DNA of 64,000 nt from Candidatus Bathyarchaeota archaeon (GTDB taxonomy: Archaea; Thermoproteota; Bathyarchaeia; Bathyarchaeales; DTEX01). The stretch's first letter is position 1. Each line of letters opens with the position of its first letter. The notes under the pieces are model-generated. The model was not told the DNA's origin. It searched no databases and worked only from the letters and a program-made list of their open reading frames with translations. The position numbers and the translations under genes are program-made. The stretch lies in assembly GCA_018396995.1 (NCBI GenBank), contig JAGTQB010000002.1:1-64000 (forward strand). Reading direction: 5' to 3'. This document shows, piece after piece, positions 9,291 through 18,487 of the stretch.

Positions 9291-10502
9291 ATGGCACTCC
9301 GCATTTTTCTAGATTTCATAAGACTTGCGTTAAAAGCCCTAAGCGAGAGGAGGACGAGGGCTGTGCTCACGATAATTGGCATATCTATTGGCCCCTTGGT
9401 TCTAGTTATGATGAGTTCTGTTGTGAGGAGCTACTCAGATTATATTGTGGAGAGAATAACTTCGCTGGGTCAGAACGCAATTGCCATCTTTCCGCGGGAG
9501 AACTATAGGTTGAGTGAGGACGACCTCAGTTTCATAAGGTCTATGCCAGAGATAATGAGGGCTGAGCCATTCTATTCTACACAGGCGTTGCTTAAAAGGG
9601 GCTCTGAGGAGATTAGAGTTTCAGTATTCGCCATAGACTATAACCTTCTATTCGAGGCTATTGGGAGCCTAAAAATAATGGATGGCGCCGTCCCCTCTGA
9701 TCCCCTCGGCTCAATAGTTGGAAAGAAGGTCGCCTTCAGGGGCTCCGGGGAGCAGCACTTCGCACTTGGAGACGTCATATCGCTTATGGTTCCAAAAATT
9801 GAGGGTGATAAAGTAGTTGGGAGAAGGAACGTGAACGTTAGGGTTGGCGCTATACTTGAGGAGTATGGTGGTGCGCTGATAGTTGACCCGGATCTAACAG
9901 TCTTCCTCAACCCTGAAGCCGGTAAGAAACTGCTTGGGATGAAGAGCTGGTCCGGCATATTCGTGCTCACGCGTGATCCATCGCTAGTCAAGGGCGTGGT
10001 CTCAAGCTTAAGGGAGAAGTATGAGGATAGGCTCCAGGTAATAGCCTTCAGCGCTATAGCTGAGGCGATCTCAAGCGTCACCAGGGCAATAGACTTCATA
10101 AACTTCTCAACGTCTCTCTCAGCGTTCGCTGTTGCTGTAGCTGGTGTCGCGGCAACAATGATAACCTCTGTTATGGAGAGGATACGTGAGATAGGCGTAA
10201 TGAAGGCTATAGGCTACACAAGCAGCCAAATCCTGCTATTAATCCTTTTGGAATCAATAATAATGAGCTTGATAGGGGGGTCGATTGGAATATCACTTGG
10301 GATAGTTGGGGCGCACTTCCTATCCCTTAGGGGATTAGTTATAGGTGGACTCGAACTAACCCTTATGCTCAGCCCAAAGATAACCATAGACTTAATAGCG
10401 CGAACCCTCCTACTAACTATGGCCGTTGGGTTAGCTGGCGGAATACTGCCAGCATATAGGGCCTCAAAGGTTCCGCCCGCAGTGGCCTTAAGATACGAGT
10501 AA
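9291..10502 (+). CDS. ABC transporter permease, FtsX/MacB family
   Basis: 403 residues with the MacB-like topology: one N-terminal helix (about 24-46), a large outside domain (about 50-260), then three C-terminal helices with the FtsX-type segment MERIREIGVMKAIGY before the second. The C-terminus PAYRASKVPPAVALRYE is the classic ending of these permeases. It should form a homodimer that works with the ATPase at 5321 and the COG1361 protein. It begins 21 bp after the COG1361 gene, giving a three-gene export operon under the divergent PadR gene. Confidence 0.92.
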   Translation: MALRIFLDFIRLALKALSERRTRAVLTIIGISIGPLVLVMMSSVVRSYSDYIVERITSLGQNAIAIFPRENYRLSEDDLSFIRSMPEIMRAEPFYSTQALLKRGSEEIRVSVFAIDYNLLFEAIGSLKIMDGAVPSDPLGSIVGKKVAFRGSGEQHFALGDVISLMVPKIEGDKVVGRRNVNVRVGAILEEYGGALIVDPDLTVFLNPEAGKKLLGMKSWSGIFVLTRDPSLVKGVVSSLREKYEDRLQVIAFSAIAEAISSVTRAIDFINFSTSLSAFAVAVAGVAATMITSVMERIREIGVMKAIGYTSSQILLLILLESIIMSLIGGSIGISLGIVGAHFLSLRGLVIGGLELTLMLSPKITIDLIARTLLLTMAVGLAGGILPAYRASKVPPAVALRYE

Positions 10503-10545
10503 AATTTATTCCCTTCTTCTTCCAATACTTTGCTGGTGAGTTTAT

Positions 10546-10977
10546 TTGATAATTTCAATTGGGTCGGACGATCTATATCCTGTCGCCGTGACACTTTACG
10601 AGGAGCTGAAGAAGAGAGGTTTTGAGGTCAAGGCTTACGGCGCCCTGGTCACTGGGAGGGTTGAGCCATGGCCGGATGTAGCCTTCTCAGTGGCGAATGA
10701 TGTTGCCTCAGGGAGGTCTAATTTTGGAATAGTGATATGTTATACGGGGACCGGCGTCACAATCGCAGCTAATAAAGTTAGGGGTGTCCGGGCGGCCCTA
10801 TGCTTCGACGCGGAGTCTGCTAGGGGAGCTAGATTATGGAATGACGCTAACGTCCTAGCTATAAGCGGTAGACTAACAACCCCACAGGTTGGCAAGGAGA
10901 TACTTGAGGCATGGTTCTCTGTGAAGGGCCCTGACCAAAGCGAAATTGAGAATATAAAGAAGATTATGGATAAATAA
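10546..10977 (+). CDS. RpiB/LacAB family sugar-phosphate isomerase-like protein
   Basis: 143 residues. It has the fold markers of the RpiB family: IGSDD at the start, the active-site cysteine loop CYTGTG (C65), NKVRGVRAAL and NDANVLAISGR. In E. coli RpiB a histidine just before NDAN helps open the sugar ring; here that position is Trp (W98), and the first motif lacks the usual His. So a ribose-5-phosphate isomerase activity is doubtful, and another sugar phosphate or a changed reaction is possible. TTG start with GGTGAG upstream. The ThiF-like gene follows 9 bp later. Confidence 0.8.
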   Translation: MIISIGSDDLYPVAVTLYEELKKRGFEVKAYGALVTGRVEPWPDVAFSVANDVASGRSNFGIVICYTGTGVTIAANKVRGVRAALCFDAESARGARLWNDANVLAISGRLTTPQVGKEILEAWFSVKGPDQSEIENIKKIMDK

Positions 10978-10986
10978 AGAGGTGTT

Positions 10987-11751
10987 TTGCGGGGCTTCAT
11001 TATGGTAAGCCGCCTTGCTAAGCTAACCGAGTATGATTTAAGGAGGTATGATAGGCAAATACGCATAAATGGATTTGGTGTGGAGGGTCAGAGGAAGTTG
11101 AAGGGAGCCACCGTGCTAATTGCTGGAGCTGGTGGGCTAGGGTTCCCAATATCAGTTTACCTCGCAGCTGCTGGTGTTGGGACAATTAGAATAGTTGACC
11201 CAGACATCGTGGAGCTGGACAACCTAAACCGCCAGCTTCTCCACTGGGATAAGGATATCGGGAGGAAGAAGGTTGATTCAGCGCGTGAGAAACTCATCCA
11301 GATAAATCCGACAATAAATGTTGAGGTGTATGATGAGAAGATAACTGAGGAGAACGCTCTATCATTGGTTAAAGATGTTGATGTAGTTGTTGATGCGCTT
11401 GACAATTATGAGGCCAGGTTCGCCCTCAATAAGGCATGTGTAAGAGAGAAGATACCGTTCTTCCATGGAGCAGTTCATGGCTTGATGGGGCAGGCGACAA
11501 CAATAGTGCCTGGGGAGACTGCTTGCTTAAAATGTATAGTTCCAAGGCCGCCAAAACCAGAGGTCTTCCCGGTACTCGGCCCAGTAGCCGGAATCATAGG
11601 AGCGATACAGGCTACTGAGACAATAAAATACCTGGTTGGAATAGGGAACTTACTGAAAAATAAGCTCTTATTTTATGATGGCTTATATATGGAATTCACT
11701 ATGATAGAGGTTAAGAGGAATTCTGAGTGCCCTGTCTGCAGTAGGCTCTAA
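10987..11751 (+). CDS. ThiF/MoeB/HesA family E1-like adenylyltransferase
   Basis: 254 residues. Nucleotide-binding loop GAGGLG, the ELDNLNRQLLH segment that places ATP and Arg, the aspartate in VVDALDN, and two zinc-type CxxC pairs (CLKC and the C-terminal CPVC). These are typical of E1-like enzymes that adenylate the C-terminus of ubiquitin-like proteins such as MoaD, ThiS or SAMPs. Archaeal members serve molybdopterin/tungstopterin synthesis, tRNA thiolation or protein tagging; the partner is not in the window. TTG (10987) follows GAGGTG; ATG at 11002 is the alternative start. Confidence 0.88.
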   Translation: MRGFIMVSRLAKLTEYDLRRYDRQIRINGFGVEGQRKLKGATVLIAGAGGLGFPISVYLAAAGVGTIRIVDPDIVELDNLNRQLLHWDKDIGRKKVDSAREKLIQINPTINVEVYDEKITEENALSLVKDVDVVVDALDNYEARFALNKACVREKIPFFHGAVHGLMGQATTIVPGETACLKCIVPRPPKPEVFPVLGPVAGIIGAIQATETIKYLVGIGNLLKNKLLFYDGLYMEFTMIEVKRNSECPVCSRL

Positions 11752-11809
11752 ACATGGTAGCTATTCAAGCACGTTAAATTTAGAGCGGGGTTTTGGCTGT
11801 AATCTGAAA

Positions 11810-12220
11810 TTAAACTGTTTCTAACTCAACCTTCACTGGTATTGGCTCTTTAAAAATTAGGAGCACCGGGCAATTCGCCTCAGTCCTCCTCCAAGCAGCC
11901 TCAATTAACTCCTTCCTCGCATCGGCGGATACCCTAACCTTAACACTTGCCTCACTTGGCTTAGGTGAGTCTGTTGGTCTCTCAATCTCAGCTGTTACCT
12001 CTAGCCTATTAAGCTTAATATTACTCCTCTTACACACATCAGCAAATATCGTTAGGGCGCAATCAGCTAAGGCCATCGCAGCTAACTCAAGGGCCATGGG
12101 ACCAGTGTCACCCCCACCAGACGCCACTGGGAGATCACAAACCACGCTATGGGACCGTGAGTTGTCAACAACGGAACGGACATTCTCAATCCACTTAGCC
12201 GTAGCCTTATATTTGACCAT
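11810..12220 (-). CDS. OsmC family protein
   Basis: 136 residues, the usual OsmC/Ohr size. The two conserved cysteines are seen in ADCALTIF and EANCPV. Family members are homodimeric peroxidases that reduce organic hydroperoxides with these thiols, although some clades have no proven substrate. The ATG has a good ribosome site (GGTGGTTGA) and a TATA-like TTATATTATA upstream (around 12236-12246). Monocistronic. The assignment to the broad family is firm and the peroxidase activity is inferred. Confidence 0.85.
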   Translation of the reverse strand: MVKYKATAKWIENVRSVVDNSRSHSVVCDLPVASGGGDTGPMALELAAMALADCALTIFADVCKRSNIKLNRLEVTAEIERPTDSPKPSEASVKVRVSADARKELIEAAWRRTEANCPVLLIFKEPIPVKVELETV

Positions 12221-12330
12221 TCAACCACCAATATCTCTATAATATAACATTGTTTATTTAATTTTTAGGTTGCGCAAAGTGCGCCGTTTTTCTCTTAGAA
12301 TTCTGGGTGAAAACTCGGTGTTCTTGAACT

Positions 12331-12492
12331 TTAGGGTCCAATAAAGCCGCATTTCGGGCATTTATATTGGCGTCTTAGCTGCCGGCACTTTGAGCACCGC
12401 CATATAGTTATGTCTCCACAGTTTGGGCAGAAGAATGAGACCGCGTTTGTTCCAGGCGGTATTATTCTGTTGCATGAGGTGCATATTGGCAT
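12331..12492 (-). CDS. Small zinc-ribbon protein of the HVO_2753 type
   Basis: Missed by the ORF track because it is only 53 codons. Reading the minus strand from ATG 12492 gives MPICTSCNRIIPPG, then FFCPNCGDITIWRCSKC and finally KCPKCGFIGP before TAA. That is four CxxC pairs, giving two zinc sites, with the typical GFxGP end of this archaeal family. A TTG at 12510 would add six residues. Homologues are often encoded near elongation factor 1-beta, and here aEF1B lies about 1.4 kb away beyond the lipid reductase. Function unknown; likely linked to nucleic acid or ribosome biology. Confidence 0.85.
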   Translation of the reverse strand: MPICTSCNRIIPPGTNAVSFFCPNCGDITIWRCSKCRQLRRQYKCPKCGFIGP

Positions 12493-12549
12493 TGGAACTC
12501 TTCCGCTCAATCTATATTTACACCCCGGACTGTTGATTCGTAAATGATT

Positions 12550-13776
12550 CTATCTCCCCTTTATATACTTACTGCCTTCCCCAACTACGCTGCCAATTAT
12601 AGTACTTAACGCCATTGGTATGAATTTTAAGATTCTCGCCCTCAAGGTTTTCATGAGGGTTATTGCCTGATAATCCATGTCAGCTCCTAAAACAATCTTC
12701 TCATGAACTTTCTCCCTTAAAGCCATTAAGAATATCTTGTCTATGTCCCTGTCAGAGAACCTGTCAAGAATTCTTCTAATTAATAGGGCTATTTTGAGCT
12801 CTCCGCCTATCATTGACCTCCAGCTCTCTTCATAGGCCTTAAGAAACTCTCCACTAACATTGTCACTCAATATTGCCCTAGAGGCCACCCTTCCAGCTAT
12901 CTTAGCACAGAGCCCGCCAAATATGACCCCGCCACCAGTTATCGGCTTAGTATGCCCAGCTGAGTCGCCGACTATTAACAAGCCATCACTATATGTTCGC
13001 TCAATTGGGCCGCAGGTAATAATTAGGCCAGTAAAATATTTGATGGGCTTAAGTTCCTTAAGGGTTCTTTTAAACCTCCTCTCCACAAACTTGGTGAACT
13101 TTTCCCTTATATCACGAGTTTTACATGCGAGCCCAACCCTCACAACCTCATCGTTCAGCGGTATAACCCACGCAAAGAGTCCTGGGGCAATATTCCTACC
13201 AAAATATACTTCGACATAATCTGTACTTAGACTAGATACTGAAAGGTCAGCTTGTATGCCTTTGAGGAGTCTCTCTGCGCCGTGAGTTTTTAATCCGACC
13301 ATTTGTGGTATCCTTGGCGTGGCTCCCTCGGCATCTATTAATACCTTCGCCTTAACGGCATCTCCGCCACTGGTTTCCAGGAGCCACCCATCCCCCTTCC
13401 TATAGGCTCGTTTAACTCTTGCCCCCAACATTATAAGTGACCCCCTTCTCCTAGCCTCGCTGGCTAAAAATAGGTCAAAGAGGTGGCGGTTAACCACGCA
13501 TGCTACCGGGCTCTCCCACTCAACGGTGATAGATATTTTTGATGGGGAGAATAGGTGTGCTCCTCTAATCATGTTAAGTGTGTATACTCCACTACTCGGC
13601 ACACCTATCCTACAAAGCCCCCTGATACTTAAGAGCCCGGCGCAGTGGCAGGGCAGCCCTATCTCGCCATGCTCCTCTAAGACTACAACCCTCAACCCCA
13701 TTCTAGAAGCTTCTTGGGCTGCAATTAGCCCTGATGGCCCAGCTCCAATAACGGCTACATCTGTCTCCTCCACCAT
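12550..13776 (-). CDS. Geranylgeranyl reductase family FAD-dependent oxidoreductase
   Basis: 408 residues from the chosen ATG at 13776 (MVEETDVAVIGAGPSG); the ORF track adds 27 residues without homology character. N-terminal FAD-binding GxGxxG (VIGAGPSGLIAA), GLPCHCAGLLS, the central DAEGA motif and GDSAGHTKPITGGG are the hallmarks. In archaea these enzymes saturate the geranylgeranyl chains of membrane ether lipids, or related isoprenoids. Membrane-associated action is expected. No other lipid gene is adjacent, so the exact substrate is inferred. Confidence 0.9.
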   Translation of the reverse strand: MVEETDVAVIGAGPSGLIAAQEASRMGLRVVVLEEHGEIGLPCHCAGLLSIRGLCRIGVPSSGVYTLNMIRGAHLFSPSKISITVEWESPVACVVNRHLFDLFLASEARRRGSLIMLGARVKRAYRKGDGWLLETSGGDAVKAKVLIDAEGATPRIPQMVGLKTHGAERLLKGIQADLSVSSLSTDYVEVYFGRNIAPGLFAWVIPLNDEVVRVGLACKTRDIREKFTKFVERRFKRTLKELKPIKYFTGLIITCGPIERTYSDGLLIVGDSAGHTKPITGGGVIFGGLCAKIAGRVASRAILSDNVSGEFLKAYEESWRSMIGGELKIALLIRRILDRFSDRDIDKIFLMALREKVHEKIVLGADMDYQAITLMKTLRARILKFIPMALSTIIGSVVGEGSKYIKGR

Positions 13777-13875
13777 ACTAAAGATTCCCTTCGATACCGC
13801 ATTATAATTTAATTGAAGCGTAACTTTAAAATATTTCAAATGAGCATTACTGTTCATTAACTTGGGGGCTTGTGA

Positions 13876-14145
13876 GTGGCTAGGGTTGTGATATCTCTAA
13901 AAATATTTCCCGCGGACGTGGGTATCAATCTGGAGGACTTGAAAGAGAAGATTAAGAATGCTCTGCCGAACTATGCTTCAGTTTATGGTTTTGAGGAGGA
14001 GCCGATCGCCTTTGGCCTAGTAGCTCTAATAGCGCACATAATATTGCCAGAGGATCTAGCTGGTGGCTTAGATGAGATTGAAAGCAGGATTAAAGGTATA
14101 GCCGACGTGAGTGATATACAGACTATTATGGTGAGAAGAGCATAG
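13876..14145 (+). CDS. ef1b: Translation elongation factor aEF-1 beta
   Basis: 89 residues from GTG, the full size of the archaeal factor. It begins VVISLKIFPADVGINLEDL and carries the KNALP and FEEEPIAFGL segments of the family, with the C-terminal half of the ferredoxin-like fold intact. It is the nucleotide exchange factor that recharges aEF-1 alpha with GTP. A GGGGG stretch lies before the start. CDC48 follows 73 bp later but has its own TATA box. Confidence 0.95.
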   Translation: MARVVISLKIFPADVGINLEDLKEKIKNALPNYASVYGFEEEPIAFGLVALIAHIILPEDLAGGLDEIESRIKGIADVSDIQTIMVRRA

Positions 14146-14162
14146 AAAACTCTATCACCACA

Positions 14163-14170
14163 TTTATATA
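14163..14170 (+). promoter_or_regulatory. Archaeal TATA box before cdc48
   Basis: TTTATATA sits 71 bp before the chosen ATG of the CDC48 gene, in an AT-rich intergenic stretch. Transcription would begin near 14192, leaving a leader of about 40 bases that contains GAGG nine bases before ATG 14234. Confidence 0.6.
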
Positions 14171-14233
14171 TCCAGCCTTCTTACAATTAATGAATGAATA
14201 AAATAAATAATTATTCTAGTGAGGAAGACCCCA

Positions 14234-16411
14234 ATGGTCAATGAGGTTCAGCTCAGGGTGGGCGATGCGAGGCAGAGGGATGTATATAGGGGTATCGCTA
14301 GAATAGATCAGAAGACAATGGAGAAGATGGGGGTATCCGCAGGCGACGTAATTGAGATAATAGGTAAGAGGAGAACATCGGCCATAGCCTGGCCTGCATA
14401 TGCTGAGGATCAAGGTAAGGGTATTATAAGGATTGATGGCATAACCCGTAAGAATGCAGGTGTATCAATAAATGAATATGTTATTGTCCGGAAGGCCGAG
14501 GTTACGGATGCTGTTAGCGTCACCCTCGCTCCAGTAGACATGAGACTGAATGTTGATGAAGACTTCATAAACTTTGTCAAAAATAGGCTCCTTGAAAGGA
14601 CCTTTGTTGAGGGTGATACAACATTAGTGATGATGCTCGGACACCCAGTCCAATTCGTCGTCACGAAGACTAAGCCGCATGGAATCGTGAGACTAACTTA
14701 TGACACCCATCTACAGATTCTCCCAGAACCTGTTCCAGAGGTTAAGGGTGTACCAAGGGTCACCTATGAAGATATTGGCGGACTAAAGGAGCAGATTCAG
14801 AGGATTAGGGAGATGGTTGAGCTACCGCTAAGACACCCGGAGATATTCCAGAGACTCGGAATAGACCCGCCTAAAGGGGTATTATTGCATGGGCCTCCAG
14901 GCTGCGGTAAGACTCTCCTAGCGAAGGCTGTAGCAAATGAGTCGGACGCATACTTTATATCAATAAATGGTCCAGAGATAATGAGTAAGTTTTATGGAGA
15001 GTCTGAAGCCAGGCTCCGTGAGATATTCCAGCAGGCTCAGCAGAATGCTCCAAGCATAATTTTTATTGATGAGATTGATGCTATAGCGCCTAAGAGGGAG
15101 GAGGTTACCGGAGAGGTTGAGCGGAGGGTTGTGGCGCAGCTACTCGCACTAATGGATGGGCTCTCTGAGAGGGGTAACGTGATAGTCATAGGCGCTACGA
15201 ATAGGCCTAACGCCCTCGACCCAGCCCTTAGAAGGCCTGGCAGATTTGACCGAGAGATAGAAATAGGCATCCCGGATAAGCAGGGGAGATATGAAATACT
15301 TCTGATCCATACTAGAGGTATGCCGCTTGCCGAGGATGTTGATTTAAAGAAGCTGGCTGAGATGACCCACGGCTATACTGGAGCTGACCTGGCAGCCCTA
15401 TGTAGGGAGGCGGCGATGAAGGCTCTAAGAAGATACCTCCCAGAGATAGATTTAGAGCAGGAGAGGATACCAACAGAGGTTCTCGAGAAGATGGAGGTTA
15501 AAATGGAGGACTTCTTAAACGCCTTTAAGGAAATAACGCCAACGGCGCTTAGGGAGGTTGCAATAGAAGTTCCGACAGTCCATTGGGATGACATTGGCGG
15601 GCTTGAGGATGTTAAGCAGGAGCTGAGGGAGGCTGTTGAGTGGCCAATTAAGAACCCGGAAGTATTTAAGAGAATGGGTATTAAGCCGCCTAAAGGCATA
15701 CTGCTCTATGGGCCTCCAGGCTGCGGTAAGACTTTATTGGCTAAGGCTGTTGCGACTGAGAGTGAAGCGAACTTCATAAGCATTAAGGGTCCCGAAATAA
15801 TGTCTAAGTGGGTTGGCGAGTCGGAGAAGGCTATAAGAGAGGTCTTTAGGAAGGCTAGGATGTCGGCGCCCGCGGTCATATTCTTTGATGAGATAGACTC
15901 GATTGTTCCAAGGAGGGGTCTGGGATACGGAGACAGCGGTGTAACTGAGAGGGTCATAAGTCAGCTACTCACGGAGATGGATGGAATACAGTCTCTAGAG
16001 GACGTTGTCGTCCTCTCTGCAACCAACAGGCCGGACCTAATTGACCCAGCGATACTTAGGCCTGGTAGATTTGATAGACTGATATATGTGCCGCCGCCTG
16101 ATGAAGGAGCTAGACTATCAATTCTCAAGATTCACGTGAAAAATATGCCCCTCGCTGGCGATGTAGACCTGAAGATATTGGCCAGTATGACGAAAGGCTA
16201 CTCTGGGGCGGATCTTGAAGCCCTATGCCGTGAGGCGGCCCTCATAGCTCTAAGGCGCGACATGAATGCGAAGGAGGTTACTATGAGAGACTTCCAAGAA
16301 GCCATGAAGAAAATTGGGCCGAGCATAACTCCTGACATGGAGAACTGGTATAAGAGCTGGGGCCAACAGTTTAAGAAAATGCAGAGGGCGGCGCCACCAT
16401 TAATAACTTAA
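14234..16411 (+). CDS. cdc48: CDC48/VCP family AAA ATPase
   Basis: About 725 residues, full length. A double-psi-barrel N domain (about 1-180) is followed by two AAA domains. Both have Walker A GPPGCGKT, Walker B ([12 protein letters not shown] in D1, [12 protein letters not shown] in D2) and the arginine-finger helices (RRPGRFDR), so both rings should hydrolyse ATP. The hexamer unfolds proteins, probably for the proteasome. The ORF track starts at GTG 14219; ATG 14234 has GAGG at a nine-base spacing and is preferred. A small winged-helix gene follows 21 bp later. Confidence 0.96.
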   Translation: MVNEVQLRVGDARQRDVYRGIARIDQKTMEKMGVSAGDVIEIIGKRRTSAIAWPAYAEDQGKGIIRIDGITRKNAGVSINEYVIVRKAEVTDAVSVTLAPVDMRLNVDEDFINFVKNRLLERTFVEGDTTLVMMLGHPVQFVVTKTKPHGIVRLTYDTHLQILPEPVPEVKGVPRVTYEDIGGLKEQIQRIREMVELPLRHPEIFQRLGIDPPKGVLLHGPPGCGKTLLAKAVANESDAYFISINGPEIMSKFYGESEARLREIFQQAQQNAPSIIFIDEIDAIAPKREEVTGEVERRVVAQLLALMDGLSERGNVIVIGATNRPNALDPALRRPGRFDREIEIGIPDKQGRYEILLIHTRGMPLAEDVDLKKLAEMTHGYTGADLAALCREAAMKALRRYLPEIDLEQERIPTEVLEKMEVKMEDFLNAFKEITPTALREVAIEVPTVHWDDIGGLEDVKQELREAVEWPIKNPEVFKRMGIKPPKGILLYGPPGCGKTLLAKAVATESEANFISIKGPEIMSKWVGESEKAIREVFRKARMSAPAVIFFDEIDSIVPRRGLGYGDSGVTERVISQLLTEMDGIQSLEDVVVLSATNRPDLIDPAILRPGRFDRLIYVPPPDEGARLSILKIHVKNMPLAGDVDLKILASMTKGYSGADLEALCREAALIALRRDMNAKEVTMRDFQEAMKKIGPSITPDMENWYKSWGQQFKKMQRAAPPLIT

Positions 16412-16432
16412 GATTAATGTGTGGTTATTGTT

Positions 16433-16669
16433 ATGGCGGTAAAAACTTGGAAGGCGCAGCCCCTCCACCTGGCCATACTTGATATCCTTGAGAGGAAAGG
16501 CTCGATAACAGATGTGGAGCTCCTTGAGGCTTTAAAGAGCTCCTCAGGCTATAAGGATGTAAGCTTGAATGAACTGAATAAGGCTCTAATGAGGATGGAG
16601 ATAACAGGTCTCATTTTAGTGTCATCTTTGGCTAGGGGTAGGCGTCTCATACAGTTAGCTAAGAAATGA
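16433..16669 (+). CDS. Small winged-helix protein
   Basis: About 78 residues. The sequence reads as one winged helix: a first helix HLAILDILERKGSI, a DVELLEALK helix, a recognition-like helix with NELNKALMRME and a wing strand ending in GRRLIQLAKK. No other domain is present. It directly follows cdc48 on the same strand and probably shares its transcript. Such solitary winged-helix proteins in archaea are often called transcription regulators without proof. I prefer ATG 16433 to the GTG at 16421 because GTGG lies about seven bases before it. Confidence 0.75.
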   Translation: MAVKTWKAQPLHLAILDILERKGSITDVELLEALKSSSGYKDVSLNELNKALMRMEITGLILVSSLARGRRLIQLAKK

Positions 16670-16675
16670 TGCTTT

Positions 16676-17353
16676 TTATACCTTATCCCCAATAAATATT
16701 TCCACTTTAACTTTATCCCCATCTTTTAGCCCTAGCTTATTCCGGAGATAGACTGGCGCTATAACCTCCAGGACGTTTTCACTATAGTGGCTTCTCTCCG
16801 CAAGGACTACAGCGCCCCTCTCACAATCATTAATTGTTGCTAAAAAGCATTTAACGGGGCCGAATGCCCTATTCTTATTTCTAAAACCCTTAATTTCTAT
16901 CCCTGGGTAGACATTTAATGCTGTCCTCATAATAATCCCCCTTTTATCAGTTATCCTTAGATTTAGTGTTCCGGGATATGGATCAAATCCCAACTTCTCT
17001 ATAAATTGTCTTCTATATCCCTCCTGGGATACATAATAGGCTCCCTCACCTAGCCCGCTGAAAACCTCCCCCTCAACCACTATTAAGCGTGGTCTCCCCT
17101 CGAAGATCGCATTTAACTCGAGGTATACATCCCTAAGGAGCTCTTCGCCAGCCTTAGAAATTTTAACTAAGCTCCCCTCCCTATCTATGCTCCGTTCCAC
17201 AAGCCCCTTCTTCTCAAGATTAACTAGGTACCTTGATACGCTCTGCTGGGATGCCCCAATTTTCTCAGCAAATTTTGTAGTTGATATTCTTATTGGTTCG
17301 TTATGCGCGCCCATCTTGGCGAGAGCATAGAGGAGCATGAAATCCCTAATCAT
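16676..17353 (-). CDS. ribK: CTP-dependent riboflavin kinase with N-terminal HTH (RbkR type)
   Basis: An N-terminal winged helix (ISTTKFAEKIGASQQSVSRYLVNLEKKGL) is joined to the archaeal riboflavin kinase domain, recognised by EGEVFSGLGEGAYYVS, PGTLNLR and the C-terminal APVYLRNKLGLKDGD. The enzyme makes FMN from riboflavin with CTP; fused versions also regulate riboflavin genes. The ORF track start (17452) would overlap the pop5 stop by about 90 bases, so a start at ATG 17353 (or 17338, after GGAGATGAT) is more likely. Last gene of the L13e-RNase P cluster. Confidence 0.9.
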   Translation of the reverse strand: MIRDFMLLYALAKMGAHNEPIRISTTKFAEKIGASQQSVSRYLVNLEKKGLVERSIDREGSLVKISKAGEELLRDVYLELNAIFEGRPRLIVVEGEVFSGLGEGAYYVSQEGYRRQFIEKLGFDPYPGTLNLRITDKRGIIMRTALNVYPGIEIKGFRNKNRAFGPVKCFLATINDCERGAVVLAERSHYSENVLEVIAPVYLRNKLGLKDGDKVKVEIFIGDKV

Positions 17354-17360
17354 CTCCTTA

Positions 17361-17762
17361 CTAACTATTCTCTCTCCTCTCATGCCCAGCCCCGCAATTA
17401 ATCTTGTGCGCGGGTATTCGCCTTCCTCCACCCATAATACTATTCGCTTCATTAAATTTTCTCTTTAACGCTTTTAATGTTCCAGAGATTAAGAGCGTGT
17501 GCACCACGGTTTCCTCATCCCCAACTTTAGTTATTGCCGCCATTGCAGCCCTCATCATTGGAAGCGCCTTGTGGGAGCAGCGGATTATAGCGTAGCCTCC
17601 CTCTTGATTATACTCAATTACCGATAAATCTATTTGGCTGGCACCGTACTCGCCAAACAATCGTGTTATGCTACCCCAGAGAGCCCTCTCAAACTCTCTC
17701 TCCTCCGGGATTCTTCTAGCGTCAATTTTGGCCAAGATGTAGCGATGCCTAACCTTCCTCAA
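17361..17762 (-). CDS. rnp2: RNase P protein component 2 (Pop5/Rpp14)
   Basis: 133 residues from the proposed TTG at 17762. That codon overlaps the rpp30 stop as TTGA and follows GGAGAGGAGAGGA, a strong sign of translational coupling. The longer ORF (to 17801) would run into rpp30. The protein starts RKVRHRYILAKI and has GGYAIIRCSHKAL and GTLKALKRKF, as in archaeal Pop5. With Rpp30 it forms the heterotetramer that supports the catalytic RNA of RNase P. The RNA gene itself is not seen in the window. Confidence 0.92.
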   Translation of the reverse strand: MRKVRHRYILAKIDARRIPEEREFERALWGSITRLFGEYGASQIDLSVIEYNQEGGYAIIRCSHKALPMMRAAMAAITKVGDEETVVHTLLISGTLKALKRKFNEANSIMGGGRRIPAHKINCGAGHERRENS

Positions 17763-18487
17763 CAGTCCTCTCCTCTCCTTACTATATAAACTCCTGGACA
17801 AACATAGTCTTCACTTAGCTTCCTTCTATTCCGCTCAACTATAGACTTTGGGGCTTCAGAAAGAGCCCTCCTAGCACCGTTGAGGTCTAGGTCTATAAGA
17901 TATGCTAAGAAAGCATAGTCTTCTGGTCTCCTAAGCATTAAGGGTTTATCAGCCCCACTTGAGATAACTATGGGCACGCCATATTTTATAGCTACTGCAG
18001 TCTCTTTACGTAAAACCCTAAGAAGATTTATTCTGGAGGGACCAGATAAGTAGAGTAGTGGGGAAATGTTAATTTCTAGGGCGGCGCTCTTCTCTGAGGC
18101 GAGCTTTGCTTCGGAATCGCTGAAAAAGTGTTTTTTCTGGTCTTCTAAAGCATGGAATAGAATGTCTGTCCTCCTATCTTTAGCTGCCTGTAAGGCAACC
18201 TCCCTCGTGGTGCACTCTACAGCAACCACCTCGAACCTCCACCTAACTTTACCCAAAAGCTTCAGCAACTCACCAGCGCTCCTCGGCGACAAATCAACTC
18301 TCGTGACAAGATCTACCCCCGGAAACTCCCTTTTTAAGGCTTTAACAACCTCGGGATCCACGTCTATTGGGAGTGATAGTCCAATTATTTTATAGCCGAG
18401 GTCAACAGCTCTCCCTATTAAGTTTCTCGTCTCATCCATATGACTTAACTGCGGGCGTAAGTGTAGATCTGCGAATACTCTCTTCAT
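17759..18487 (-). CDS. rnp3: RNase P protein component 3 (Rpp30)
   Basis: 242 residues with the PHP-like TIM barrel of Rpp30: FADLHLRP at the N-terminus, LEINISPLLYLSG in the middle and VISSGADKPLMLRRPEDY later. The metal ligands of true PHP enzymes are not conserved, as is normal for this RNA-binding protein. The ATG overlaps the COG1325 stop as ATGA, and its own stop overlaps the start of pop5, so the three are translated together. Confidence 0.93.
   Translation of the reverse strand: MKRVFADLHLRPQLSHMDETRNLIGRAVDLGYKIIGLSLPIDVDPEVVKALKREFPGVDLVTRVDLSPRSAGELLKLLGKVRWRFEVVAVECTTREVALQAAKDRRTDILFHALEDQKKHFFSDSEAKLASEKSAALEINISPLLYLSGPSRINLLRVLRKETAVAIKYGVPIVISSGADKPLMLRRPEDYAFLAYLIDLDLNGARRALSEAPKSIVERNRRKLSEDYVCPGVYIVRRGEDC

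Noticed and set aside
12267-12290. GCGCA/TGCGC hairpin followed by TTTTT, as a terminator
   Set aside because: The T run is on the plus strand, where no gene ends; on the minus strand, where the zinc-ribbon gene ends, no T tract follows the stem.
17354-17452. Long N-terminal extension of the riboflavin kinase
   Set aside because: It would overlap the end of pop5 by about 90 bases, and the extra residues do not resemble the HTH-kinase family; starts at 17353 or 17338 avoid this.
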